Shown here one piece after another: positions 7,793 to 16,006 of a DNA stretch of 24,941 nt. Made by a program: the position numbers and the translations under genes. Positions within the stretch are counted from its first letter, which is position 1, and the number at the start of each line of letters is the position of its first letter. The DNA is from JAVVHE01 sp038238915 (lineage in GTDB: Bacteria; Pseudomonadota; Alphaproteobacteria; Sphingomonadales; Sphingomonadaceae), in NCBI GenBank assembly GCA_038238915.1, contig JBBSFH010000030.1:1-24941 (forward strand), written 5' to 3'. The notes under the pieces are model-generated. The model saw nothing but the letters and a program-made list of their open reading frames with translations, did not search any database and had not been told where the DNA came from.

Positions 7793-9393
7793 TCGAGCTG
7801 TCCAGCCCGCGCCATCTCGTCGGCCACCCACGCGATTGGCACATGGCCGTAGCCGAGCAGCGTATCGTGGAAACCGACGGCCGATCCCCGCCACCGCCGA
7901 CGCAATGCCCGGATCGCCTCGGTACCAAGCCAATACATCAGCCGGGTGCCAGGCAGCATGATGTTGCGGGTGACTTCAGCCGCGATGCGCGCCGGGGCAA
8001 ACCCGGCCGACGCATAGAAGTCCATCGCGTGCGCCGGGCTCCACTCGCCGGTGTGGAGGCGAATATCGACCAGTACGCTCGCGCTATTACGGCGCTCCAG
8101 CTGCTTCAGGAACACACGCTCGGTCGCCGAATAGAAGCCCGGCACCTCGGCCATCAAATCCTGCGCATAACAGGCCCAGCCTTCGACCATGGTGCCCGAG
8201 GGCAGCATTGCGAGGCCCAGCGCGCAATCGGTCCCGGCCAAACGCGCCAGCCGAGACGGCGCGGTGCGGGCGCGGGCGTTCTGGGTGTGATGGCCGATGC
8301 TGCCATGGTGGACGGCGTGGATGACCTTCACCGTCGCGACCGCATTGGCGGCAATATAGGCGGCACCGGTACCGGGGATGACCCAATAGACGCTGCCCTC
8401 GCCAGCCGCAGCACCCGGTGGCGAGCGATAGGGGAGGAAATAGAGATCGCGGGCGATCTTTGCGAAATATGGCGGCAACCAGCGATATTCGAGGCCGTAG
8501 CCCGTCGCTGGCTTCACCAGCGGGGGCGCGTTGGCGAGCACCTCGGCGTCGAGGTGGCGGTAGAGCTCGATCACATCATCGGAGCTTGCCGCGCCATGCT
8601 CCGCCAGACCGGCGATTTGCTCGTCCCATGTTCGCTGAGCGTCGTTGGCATGGGCCAGGGCGGCGAGTTCGGCACCGAGTCTCGCATAGTTCGCCTCGGC
8701 ACGGGCGAGGGCCGAACTGGCATCGAGATCGAGGCCGTGGCCCGCCTGCATCAGCGTTTCCAGATAGGCGCGGCCGGTGGCGGCGGGGGCATCGGGCAGT
8801 TTTTCGATGCTTTTGCCGAACCGATCGAACGCGGCGGCGGCACGGTCGGCGGCGGCGGCCCAATCGGCGCGCCAATCGGGATGTTCTCGCATCGCGCCGC
8901 GCAGGAAGGCAGCGAAACTCGCGACCTCGCGCAGCGCGCGATCGGTGAGCATGCGTGGCGCGGCGGTCACCCGGGCCTCGCCCTCGGCCAGAAAATCGGG
9001 GACCGCTCGGAGACGGGACAACACACCGTCTTTCCCACGGCCGGGGGAGTCATAGGATGGTAACAGCAGCGAAATAATCCCGAAGGCCGCTTCGCCCGTG
9101 AACCACGCGGGATTGGCAAAGCGCGGCGCCACGTCGAGCGCGGCCCCGGTCAGGGTGAGCTGCGCTTCGATCATGCGGCGGTCCAGACGGTCGCCAGAGG
9201 TGTCACCAACGGGCGTTGCCGCCAGCAGGCGGCCGAGCTGCGCCAGCCCGACGCGTTCGGCTGCCGCCGCGCCGGGGCCTGCGGGCGGCAGGCAGTGGTC
9301 GTACCCGCTCACGCCCATGAAACTGGCATCGACCGGACGATAGGTGAAATGGTGCGCCAGATAGGCGTCGACCAGATCGCCCACCGTGGTCAC
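7789..9393 (-). CDS. DUF885-family protein with altered metal motif
   Basis: A 534-residue DUF885-type protein without a signal peptide, so probably cytoplasmic. DUF885 proteins usually carry HExxPGHH and a later EGWA block, suggesting a zinc peptidase. Here the first motif reads HHGSIGHH (H362, H363, H368, H369): the supposed catalytic Glu is His, and the usual Pro is Ile. The second block VEGWACYAQ (E404) is intact. It may be a variant subfamily with a different metal site or an inactive partner of the second DUF885 protein. The GTG at 9393 overlaps the upstream stop as GTGA, giving MTTVGDLVDAYLAHHF; extension to 9483 is unlikely. Function is inferred from family and context only. Confidence 0.82.
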   Translation of the reverse strand: MTTVGDLVDAYLAHHFTYRPVDASFMGVSGYDHCLPPAGPGAAAAERVGLAQLGRLLAATPVGDTSGDRLDRRMIEAQLTLTGAALDVAPRFANPAWFTGEAAFGIISLLLPSYDSPGRGKDGVLSRLRAVPDFLAEGEARVTAAPRMLTDRALREVASFAAFLRGAMREHPDWRADWAAAADRAAAAFDRFGKSIEKLPDAPAATGRAYLETLMQAGHGLDLDASSALARAEANYARLGAELAALAHANDAQRTWDEQIAGLAEHGAASSDDVIELYRHLDAEVLANAPPLVKPATGYGLEYRWLPPYFAKIARDLYFLPYRSPPGAAAGEGSVYWVIPGTGAAYIAANAVATVKVIHAVHHGSIGHHTQNARARTAPSRLARLAGTDCALGLAMLPSGTMVEGWACYAQDLMAEVPGFYSATERVFLKQLERRNSASVLVDIRLHTGEWSPAHAMDFYASAGFAPARIAAEVTRNIMLPGTRLMYWLGTEAIRALRRRWRGSAVGFHDTLLGYGHVPIAWVADEMARAGQLD

Positions 9394-10496
9394 GCGCCGA
9401 CGTCCACCCAGCGCCGCTCGAAATGCGCCATTATGATTGCATCGACGATCTGCTGACTCTTCGCCCCATCGAGGAACGTACATTCCTCGGCACGGTCTTC
9501 GAGGATTTCATCGGCGAAGAAGCGAACGAGGTTGCGGTAATATAGCTCCGGCCACGGGGTATGCAGATCGGTGCCGGGCGGTAACGCGCCTTCGGCAGGC
9601 GCGACCGGTCGGAACTCAACCTGATCCGGCGTTGCGAAGTGCAGAGTTTCCGCAATGCCATTCTCGGTAATCAGCCGCGCGACTGCGGCCCCCTTCGAAC
9701 CATAGACGCGGATTTCGACGCCGGGATAATTGCCCACCGCGATGAAGCTCGATTGTAGCAGCCCCTGAGCGCCGCCGGTGAACTCGACGAGCGCCACCGC
9801 GCCATCCTCGACCATGAAACGCTGCCGCCCTTCCAGCCCGCGCACGGCGCGTTCGGGGACGAAGTTCTTCATCGTGCTGCACACGCTGCCGAATTCGCCA
9901 CCCAGCCAGCGCATCAGATCGACGAGGTGCGAGCCATAGCCGATGATCGACGCGGGGATCAGCCGGTCGCGCGGGCTATCGACATCGAACTGGCGCAGCG
10001 GAAAATCGGGCGAGAGGAACTGCGAATTCTGCTCGAAGCCGTGAATGTGGAAAATCTCCCCGAGCACGCCGCCGTCGATCCATTGCTTGATCTGGCGGAT
10101 GGCGGGCGAATAGCGAAACGTGAAACCCAGCTTCGTGCGCACGCCCTTTGCCGCCGCCTGGCGGGCGGCATCGAACGCGGGTTCGGCGAGCGTGTGCAGC
10201 GGCTTCTCGCACAGCACATGCTTCCCCGCCGCGATCGCCGCCAAGCTGAGCGGCAAATGCGTATCGGTCGGCGTGCAGACATCGATCATCGCGATGTCGG
10301 CAACCGCGAGCATCTCGCGATAATCGGTATAGACGGCGCGCGCGCCGAACTTGTCCGCCATGGCCCGCGCGCGCTCGGGCACGGTATCGCAGATGCCCGC
10401 GATCTCGACGTCGGGGTGGGCCGCATAGCCCGGCAGATGCGCCTTTTCGGCCCAGCTATGCGCGCCGATCAGGCCAACCTTGAGCTTTCCGGTCAT
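9390..10496 (-). CDS. Gfo/Idh/MocA family oxidoreductase
   Basis: A 368-residue NAD(P)-dependent dehydrogenase of the Gfo/Idh/MocA superfamily. The N-terminal Rossmann stretch is GLIGAHSWAEKAHL, slightly off the usual GxGxxA form. K98 in CEKPL is the conserved substrate Lys, and YGSHLVDLMRWLGG provides the His/Asp pair of the C-terminal domain. It differs clearly from the oxidoreductase at 2452-3465, so the two are not recent duplicates. ATG 10496 overlaps the upstream stop as ATGA, and its own stop overlaps the next gene. Being inside a peptide-transporter operon suggests that it oxidises a sugar- or polyol-like part, or a secondary amine, of the imported compound. That is inference. Confidence 0.88.
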   Translation of the reverse strand: MTGKLKVGLIGAHSWAEKAHLPGYAAHPDVEIAGICDTVPERARAMADKFGARAVYTDYREMLAVADIAMIDVCTPTDTHLPLSLAAIAAGKHVLCEKPLHTLAEPAFDAARQAAAKGVRTKLGFTFRYSPAIRQIKQWIDGGVLGEIFHIHGFEQNSQFLSPDFPLRQFDVDSPRDRLIPASIIGYGSHLVDLMRWLGGEFGSVCSTMKNFVPERAVRGLEGRQRFMVEDGAVALVEFTGGAQGLLQSSFIAVGNYPGVEIRVYGSKGAAVARLITENGIAETLHFATPDQVEFRPVAPAEGALPPGTDLHTPWPELYYRNLVRFFADEILEDRAEECTFLDGAKSQQIVDAIIMAHFERRWVDVGA

Positions 10497-11668
10497 GCGG
10501 CTTCGAACATGGCAAGGCTTTCAGGGCTGTGGACGCGGCTGTAGAGATAATGGTGGAAAGCCGGGCGGTCCTTGTCGGCGACGCGTTCGCGCACCCGGCG
10601 GACGCTCTCGTTGCCTGCGGAATAGCTGGCGATGAACGCCCCGCGAAACGGGTGGCGTGCCATGCGAAGCCGCCCCTGCACCCACGCCTCCTGCCCGCAG
10701 CCCACGGTCCGCATATAGTCTGCCACCTCGGCCTCGGGTCTAGCCTCGGCCATCAATCGCCACGCGGCGGTGGTCTGCACGGCGCTCTTGAGCGTCCGCA
10801 AGACAGCATGGATGGCGTCATCGTCATCCTCGATCCAGTCGATCAGTTCGACGCCCTGATCGCCGATCCCTTCTTGCACGCAGCCCGTGACCGCGTTGGC
10901 GGTACACAGCAGCGCATCGAGATCGGTCCGCCCGGCCGCAGCTTCGGCATAAGTGTAGAGCAGCTGCGTCGCGTGGCCGGGAAAGACTTCGTGGCAGACG
11001 AGGTGCTTCAGCGCCGCGCGGGTGAAGCGCAGATCGATGTTCAGATCCATCCGACGGTCATCGAACCCGCACCGCGCGGTGAACGGGATGCCACGCAGCG
11101 GGTTGAGCGCCATATCGTAATCACCGGTGACGAAAATCCGCGCATCGGTGCGCGCCTTGGCCTTGGCCATCAGGTCGCGGAAGACGGCTTCGATGCGCTC
11201 GGGCGCGACCGCGCGGGCATCTTCCCAGGCATCGACACGCGCCTTGAGGGCACCAATGCCGAAACCGGCGCGGGCGAGCGCGGTATCGAGCGCGTGGGTC
11301 AAAGACGCGATTTCGGCCTCGGGTACTGGCGCGGCGTCGGCACCGACGAGATCGCGAACCTTTTGCGCGTAGCTGAGCACGTCGCCCGAAAACAGCCGCG
11401 CCGCGGTGGTGACCGAGCCGACCATTGCCCGCAGGAAGACACCGCGTGCATCGCCCGGCAGCGCCGCGACGCGCTCGGCGAGCGCGCCGAGATCGGCAAA
11501 GATCGCGTCCCACCCCGCATAACTGCGCGGCGACACCAGCGCTTCGCCCATCCAGATCGGCACCAGCCCTTCGCCATCGAGCAGGCTCGTCCCCGCCGCG
11601 CCGCGCCGCTCGAACCGATCGATCCCCATCGTCACCGCCGTCAGTTCGCGGTCGATCGCGTGCGTCAT
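10493..11668 (-). CDS. DUF885-like putative zinc metallopeptidase (HExxPGH)
   Basis: First gene of the leftward operon, 391 residues, with no signal peptide. The motif HEVFPGH (H226, E227, H232) is followed by E266 in VQEGIGDQG, matching the HExxxGH plus distant Glu layout of the DUF885 group, thought to be gluzincin-like peptidases. It is shorter than the usual 550-600 residues, mostly at the N-terminus. The open frame reaches 11767, but the upstream residues are Arg-rich and lie in the divergent control region; ATG 11668 gives MTHAIDRELTAVTMGIDRF with a weak GGA ribosome site. It probably hydrolyses the imported peptide-like substrate. Confidence 0.8.
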   Translation of the reverse strand: MTHAIDRELTAVTMGIDRFERRGAAGTSLLDGEGLVPIWMGEALVSPRSYAGWDAIFADLGALAERVAALPGDARGVFLRAMVGSVTTAARLFSGDVLSYAQKVRDLVGADAAPVPEAEIASLTHALDTALARAGFGIGALKARVDAWEDARAVAPERIEAVFRDLMAKAKARTDARIFVTGDYDMALNPLRGIPFTARCGFDDRRMDLNIDLRFTRAALKHLVCHEVFPGHATQLLYTYAEAAAGRTDLDALLCTANAVTGCVQEGIGDQGVELIDWIEDDDDAIHAVLRTLKSAVQTTAAWRLMAEARPEAEVADYMRTVGCGQEAWVQGRLRMARHPFRGAFIASYSAGNESVRRVRERVADKDRPAFHHYLYSRVHSPESLAMFEAA

Positions 11669-11766
11669 CGAATATCCATGAAAATCGCTCTTCGCCCGCA
11701 ACCTGACGCATCGAGAAACCGCACGCAACCGGTTGCTGCCCGGCAACGAGCGGCTAGGATGGTTCA
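11669..11766. promoter_or_regulatory. Shared control region of the divergent DUF885/Dpp operons
   Basis: A 98-bp gap drives two operons in opposite directions. It contains a perfect 12-bp palindrome at 11725-11736 and a further GCAAC half-site at 11743-11747. An AGGA ribosome site at 11756-11759 serves the rightward ATG. No clear -35/-10 boxes could be picked. Confidence 0.6.
11725..11736. promoter_or_regulatory. Palindromic operator candidate GCAACCGGTTGC
   Basis: A perfect inverted repeat with a central CG lies 30 bp before the rightward start codon. The AACCGGTT core resembles LacI-family operators, so a LacI-type repressor sensing the substrate is a reasonable guess. No regulator gene is present in the window. 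A third half-site GCAAC follows at 11743. Confidence 0.45.
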
Positions 11767-12687
11767 ATGAAAACGGTTTTCGTCGCCGCTCGTGCTAATC
11801 CCGAGGCGATGGCCGCGATGTTTCGCACCCAACTGCCGGATCACGATGTTGTCACCGTCGCTCCAACCGATCGGCCGATTGCTTATGCCGTCGTCGGCAA
11901 GCCGCTGCCGGGAACGCTGAGCGGGCTTCGCGGCCTCGAGCTCGTCCTCAGTCTAAACGCCGGGGTCGAGCATCTGCTCGCCTCAGGCGAAGTTCCTGAG
12001 GCCGTGCCCATCGTGCGCATGGTCGATCCGGGGCTTGTCGAGGGGATGGTCGAATGGGTAGCGGCGCAGACGCTCGCCTGGCACCGCAACCTGTTTGTGT
12101 ACCGCGACCAGCAACACGCCGGGCTGTGGACCCAGCACTCCGAACTGCTGGCGCGTGAGCGCGTGGTCGCGGTGCTCGGTGCCGGGGCGCTGGGCGGCCC
12201 GGTGGCGGCGATGCTGGCGAGCCTGGGCTTTCGCACGCGGGTGTGGAGCCGGTCGGGCCGCGCCGTGCCGGGGACACAAAGCTTCGGTGGGGCGCAGCTT
12301 GCCGACGCGGTGACGGGCGCGGATGCGCTGGTCAATCTGCTGCCCGCGACGGCCGAAACCGCCGATCTCATCGACGCCGCACTGCTCTCCCGGCTCGCCC
12401 CCGGCGCGCTCTTCGTCAACGCCGGGCGCGGCGCTGCGGTGGTCGATGGCGATATCATTGCCACACTCGATACAGGACAACTCGGCTGGGCCGTCCTCGA
12501 TGTTTTCAGAACTGAACCGCTGCCCGCCGAGCACCCGTTCTGGGCGCACGCCCGCGTGTTCGTTTCGCCCCATGTGGCAGCCCCCACCCATGCCCGCACT
12601 GCGGTGGCGGTGATGGCCGACAGTATCCGTCGCCATGAACTGGGTCAGCACGTGCCCCATATCGTTGATCGGGCGCTGGGCTATTGA
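11767..12687 (+). CDS. D-isomer-specific 2-hydroxyacid dehydrogenase (GhrA-like)
   Basis: A 306-residue NAD(P)-dependent enzyme interconverting 2-keto acids and D-2-hydroxy acids, closest in style to glyoxylate/hydroxypyruvate reductase A. The dinucleotide motif VLGAGALGG is near residues 137-144. The catalytic Arg is R221 in NAGRGAAVVDG, the Glu is E250 in FRTEPLP, and the acid/base His is H269 in SPHVAAPT. ATG 11767 has AGGA seven bases upstream. It is first in the rightward operon and overlaps the binding-protein start as TTGA. In this setting it may process a hydroxy or keto acid released from the imported compound. Confidence 0.9.
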   Translation: MKTVFVAARANPEAMAAMFRTQLPDHDVVTVAPTDRPIAYAVVGKPLPGTLSGLRGLELVLSLNAGVEHLLASGEVPEAVPIVRMVDPGLVEGMVEWVAAQTLAWHRNLFVYRDQQHAGLWTQHSELLARERVVAVLGAGALGGPVAAMLASLGFRTRVWSRSGRAVPGTQSFGGAQLADAVTGADALVNLLPATAETADLIDAALLSRLAPGALFVNAGRGAAVVDGDIIATLDTGQLGWAVLDVFRTEPLPAEHPFWAHARVFVSPHVAAPTHARTAVAVMADSIRRHELGQHVPHIVDRALGY

Positions 12688-14261
12688 TCTCGCGGCGCAC
12701 GTTGCTGCTGGTTGCCGGCACGGCGGCGTGCGTTCCAGCCCACCGGAGCAACCGCAACAGCCTCGTCGTCGGGCTGACGTATGATATCGATACCCTCAAC
12801 GTCTATTCGACCGGTTTTCTGGGCGATGTCGAGGCAGCGGTCGTCGAGGGCCTGCTCGCCCCCGATGCCGATGCGAAGTACGTACCCGTGCTCGCGACCA
12901 GCGTGCCGACGATCGAAAATGGCGGCATCGTGCCAAACGCCGATGGCGGCATGACGATCACCTATCGCCTGCGCGAAGGCGTCAAATGGCACGATGGCGC
13001 GCCGTTCACGTCAGCCGATGTCGCCTTCACCTGGGACGCGGTGCGCAACCCGGCATTCATCGCGGAATCCAAGGATGGCAGCGAGGACATCGCCGCCATC
13101 CAAACCCCCGATCCGCTGACCGTGATCGTCCATTATCGCAAGATCGTGCCGGGCTTCGCGACAACGCTGTTCACCTTTGGCATATTGCCCCGGCACCTGC
13201 TGTCCGGCGTCGATCTCAACACCGCGCCCTACAATGATCGCCCCGTCGGCACCGGCCCGTTCCGCGTCATCGCCTTCAAGCGCGGCCAATATGTGCTGAC
13301 CGAACGCAACCCCTATTACTGGCGCCGCGACGCCGCCGGACGACAACTGCCCTACGTCGACAGCCTCATCTTCAAGATCATCCCCAATTCGAACAGCCTG
13401 CTGATGCAGATCCGTTCGGGCGAACTCGATCTCGTCGTGGCGACGCCCTACGATCAGGCCAAGCAGATGGGGGGCCTCGAAGGCGTCGATCTGGTTCGCT
13501 CGCCGCTGCTGCAATGGCAGCATCTCGATTTCAATTTTCGCAACGCGAAGTTGCGCGAGCGCCGGGTGCGACTCGCCATCGCCCATGCCATCGACCGTAC
13601 CGCCATCGTCCGCGCGCTTGGCGGCTTTCCCAGGCCGATCCAGTCGGTCGTCGTGCCCGTGTTCGATTTCCACGATCCGGGTGCCGTCATGCCAGCGCAT
13701 GATCCGGCGCGAGCACGCGCCATCCTCGAAGCCGCGGGCTGGCACCTCGGCGCAGACGGGGTGCGCGCCAGGGGTGCCGAGCGCTTGAGCTTCCGCCTCG
13801 TTGTCCAGGCCGGCAAGGGCGATGACGAGCTGGCGCAGCAGGTGATCATCGCACAGTTGCAGGCGATCGGCATCGAAGCCAAGGCCGATAATCGTGCCGG
13901 GGTCGCCTACCGTCAGGCGCGCTATAAGGGCGATTTCGATCTGCTCTACAGTGCCTGGGTCACGGGGGCTGATCCGATCTACAGTCGCTTCCTTGGCAGC
14001 AAGGGCACCAACAACAGCCTCCAATACCGCAACCCGGCGCTCGACACGGTGCTGGCGCGGATGGAAGGCACGCTCGACCCAGCGGCGCGCAAGGCGGCCG
14101 CCTTCGAGATGCAGCGCATCCTGGCCGAGGACCTGCCGACGATTCCGCTCACCACCAATGTGGCCGTGGTCACCAAACGCCGCTCGTTGAAGGGTTTCAC
14201 GCCGAACCCGACGAACATGACGCCGTTCGTGGGCGCTGCCTTCTGGCGGCTGGAGGCATGA
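12684..14261 (+). CDS. ABC transporter substrate-binding protein, family 5 (peptide type)
   Basis: The periplasmic binding component of the Dpp-type importer, 525 residues, normal for family SBP_bac_5. ITYRLREGVKWHDGAPFTSADV matches the family signature, and the Cys at position 16 in GTAAC may be a lipidation site, although Thr at -3 is not ideal. The N-terminus MISRRTLLLVAG also has a twin-Arg look. Translation starts at the TTG at 12684, overlapping the dehydrogenase stop as TTGA. No nearby ATG would keep the signal peptide. Ligand identity cannot be read from the sequence; relatives bind di- and oligopeptides, nickel, haem or opines. Confidence 0.92.
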   Translation: MISRRTLLLVAGTAACVPAHRSNRNSLVVGLTYDIDTLNVYSTGFLGDVEAAVVEGLLAPDADAKYVPVLATSVPTIENGGIVPNADGGMTITYRLREGVKWHDGAPFTSADVAFTWDAVRNPAFIAESKDGSEDIAAIQTPDPLTVIVHYRKIVPGFATTLFTFGILPRHLLSGVDLNTAPYNDRPVGTGPFRVIAFKRGQYVLTERNPYYWRRDAAGRQLPYVDSLIFKIIPNSNSLLMQIRSGELDLVVATPYDQAKQMGGLEGVDLVRSPLLQWQHLDFNFRNAKLRERRVRLAIAHAIDRTAIVRALGGFPRPIQSVVVPVFDFHDPGAVMPAHDPARARAILEAAGWHLGADGVRARGAERLSFRLVVQAGKGDDELAQQVIIAQLQAIGIEAKADNRAGVAYRQARYKGDFDLLYSAWVTGADPIYSRFLGSKGTNNSLQYRNPALDTVLARMEGTLDPAARKAAAFEMQRILAEDLPTIPLTTNVAVVTKRRSLKGFTPNPTNMTPFVGAAFWRLEA

Positions 14262-15211
14262 CCGCCCGCTGGCTGCTCGGCCGCGTTGCCGGTGCGCTGC
14301 CGGTGCTGCTCGGCATTTCGCTTGTCCTGTTCCTCGTTATCCACCTTGCACCGGGCGGGCCGATGGATGTCTATGCGGACAATCCTTCGGTCACCCCCGC
14401 CGCGCTCGCGCGCATCGCGGAGGCCTATGGGCTCAACCAGCCGCTGCCCGTGCAATATGGCCGCTGGCTGGGCGCAATGGTCAGCGGGGACTGGGGCTAT
14501 TCGATCCGCACCGGCCGCCCGGTGCTGACCGAAATCGTCGAGCGGCTGGGGCCGACCTTGCTGCTCGGCGGCATTGCCATGGGCGCGGCGTTCCTGCTGT
14601 CGGTGGCGCTGGGAGTTGTATCCGCAGCGCGCACGGGGGCCTGGCCCGATCGGGTGATCGGCGGCTTCACGCTCGCGGGCCTGTCGATCCCGGTGTTCTG
14701 GCTGGCACTTGTCCTGCAGCTTGTCTTCAGCGTGTGGCTCGGCTGGCTTCCTTCGGGGGGCCTTCGGACGATCGGCGTCGAGGCGGCATCGGACCGGCTG
14801 GCGCATATCGTGATGCCCGCAACCGTACTCGCCCTTGCCACTACCGCGAGCTGGAGCCGCTATATTCGCGCGGGCATGATTACGGTGCTGCGGCAGGATT
14901 ACATCCGAACCGCGCGCGCCAAGGGGCTGGGCGAAACCGCCGTGCTGCTGCGCCACGGCCTGCGCAACGCCATCATCCCCGCCGTCAGCATCGTCGCGCT
15001 CGATCTCGCCAGCGTCATTTCGGGCGCGGTCATCACCGAGGCGATTTTCGGGTGGCCGGGCATCGGCAGCCTGTTCGTGCAAAGCATGGACGGCCGGGAT
15101 TATCCGGTGCTGATGGGCGTTCTGGTGATGGGATCGGCAGCCGTCATCCTCGCCAATATCGCTGCCGATCTGGCGCAGGCAATGCTCGATCCGCGCGTGC
15201 GCAATGGTTGA
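14258..15211 (+). CDS. Dpp/Opp-type ABC permease (DppB-like)
   Basis: An inner-membrane permease of 317 residues with about six helices. The N-terminal helix and HLAPGGPMD are typical of DppB-type subunits. The EAA loop YIRTARAKGLGETAVLLRHG contacts the ATPases. The ATG overlaps the binding-protein stop as ATGA, and the stop lies 8 nt inside the next permease. The matching ATPases are in the divergent operon, so the transporter is complete only if both operons are expressed. Confidence 0.94.
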   Translation: MTARWLLGRVAGALPVLLGISLVLFLVIHLAPGGPMDVYADNPSVTPAALARIAEAYGLNQPLPVQYGRWLGAMVSGDWGYSIRTGRPVLTEIVERLGPTLLLGGIAMGAAFLLSVALGVVSAARTGAWPDRVIGGFTLAGLSIPVFWLALVLQLVFSVWLGWLPSGGLRTIGVEAASDRLAHIVMPATVLALATTASWSRYIRAGMITVLRQDYIRTARAKGLGETAVLLRHGLRNAIIPAVSIVALDLASVISGAVITEAIFGWPGIGSLFVQSMDGRDYPVLMGVLVMGSAAVILANIAADLAQAMLDPRVRNG

Positions 15212-15998
15212 TCGCCGGGTCGCTGCCGGGCTTGGCATTCTCGCTGTCATCACTGTGGCGTGCGTGTTCGGACCGCTGCTTTCTCCTTACCGCTATGACG
15301 AGCAGGCCCTCGATCTGCTTGGCCGGCCGCTGCCTCCTTCCCCCGCGCACTTGCTGGGGACGGACGAGCTCGGCCGCGATGCACTCACCCGGCTGCTTTA
15401 TGGCGGGCGCATTTCGCTGGCGGTGGGGCTCGTCGGCGCGCTGGTCGCAACCGCGTTCGGCACGGCTATCGGCGCATTGGCGGGCTATTTCGGTGGCTGG
15501 ACGGATCGGCTGCTGATGCGCTTCACCGATGTGATGCTGTCGATTCCGGCGCTGCCTCTGGTGCTCGTCATCACCGGGCTGGTGCGACCTGCCCCGCCTT
15601 TGCTGGTGCTGATCATCGCCGGCCTGACCTGGACCGCACCGGCGCGGCTGGTGCGTGCGGAGGTGCGCGGGCTGAAATCGCGCGACTATATCGCCGCGGC
15701 GAAGGTGCTCGGTGCCGGGCGGCTGCGCATCCTTTCACGCCATGTCATTCCCAACACGCTCGCCACGATCGCGGTGGCCGCAACACTGGCGGTCGGCAGC
15801 GCGATCATGCTCGAATCGGCGCTGTCGTTCCTCGGCTTCGGCGTGCAACCGCCGGTGCCGACCTGGGGCAATCTGCTCAACAAGGCCGGTCCATGGCTGG
15901 TCAGCGCGCCTTGGCTGTCGCTGCCGCCGGGCGTGCTCATCTTCGTGACGATCCTGGCCGTCAGCATGGTCGGCGACGGGTTGCAGCGAAGACGGTGA
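15204..15998 (+). CDS. Dpp/Opp-type ABC permease (DppC-like)
   Basis: The second permease, 264 residues. HLLGTDELGRDALTRLLYGGR is the hallmark DppC motif. The EAA loop is YIAAAKVLGAGRLRILSRHVIPN, and SALSFLGFGVQPPVPTWG is the conserved C-terminal block. It lacks the longer cytoplasmic N-terminus found in some homologues. It overlaps the DppB-like gene by 8 nt and is the last clear transporter gene of the rightward operon. Confidence 0.94.
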   Translation: MVDRRVAAGLGILAVITVACVFGPLLSPYRYDEQALDLLGRPLPPSPAHLLGTDELGRDALTRLLYGGRISLAVGLVGALVATAFGTAIGALAGYFGGWTDRLLMRFTDVMLSIPALPLVLVITGLVRPAPPLLVLIIAGLTWTAPARLVRAEVRGLKSRDYIAAAKVLGAGRLRILSRHVIPNTLATIAVAATLAVGSAIMLESALSFLGFGVQPPVPTWGNLLNKAGPWLVSAPWLSLPPGVLIFVTILAVSMVGDGLQRRR

Positions 15999-16006
15999 GG
16001 AACTTT

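Noticed and set aside
10529..11770. 413-codon open frame on the plus strand opposite the canonical DUF885 gene
   Set aside because: The reverse strand carries a recognisable HExxPGH protein with operon overlaps; the plus frame is rich in Arg, His and Ala without motifs.
13979..15253. 424-codon open frame on the minus strand opposite the binding protein and DppB-like genes
   Set aside because: It is an antisense shadow; the plus strand holds conserved transporter genes joined by overlaps.
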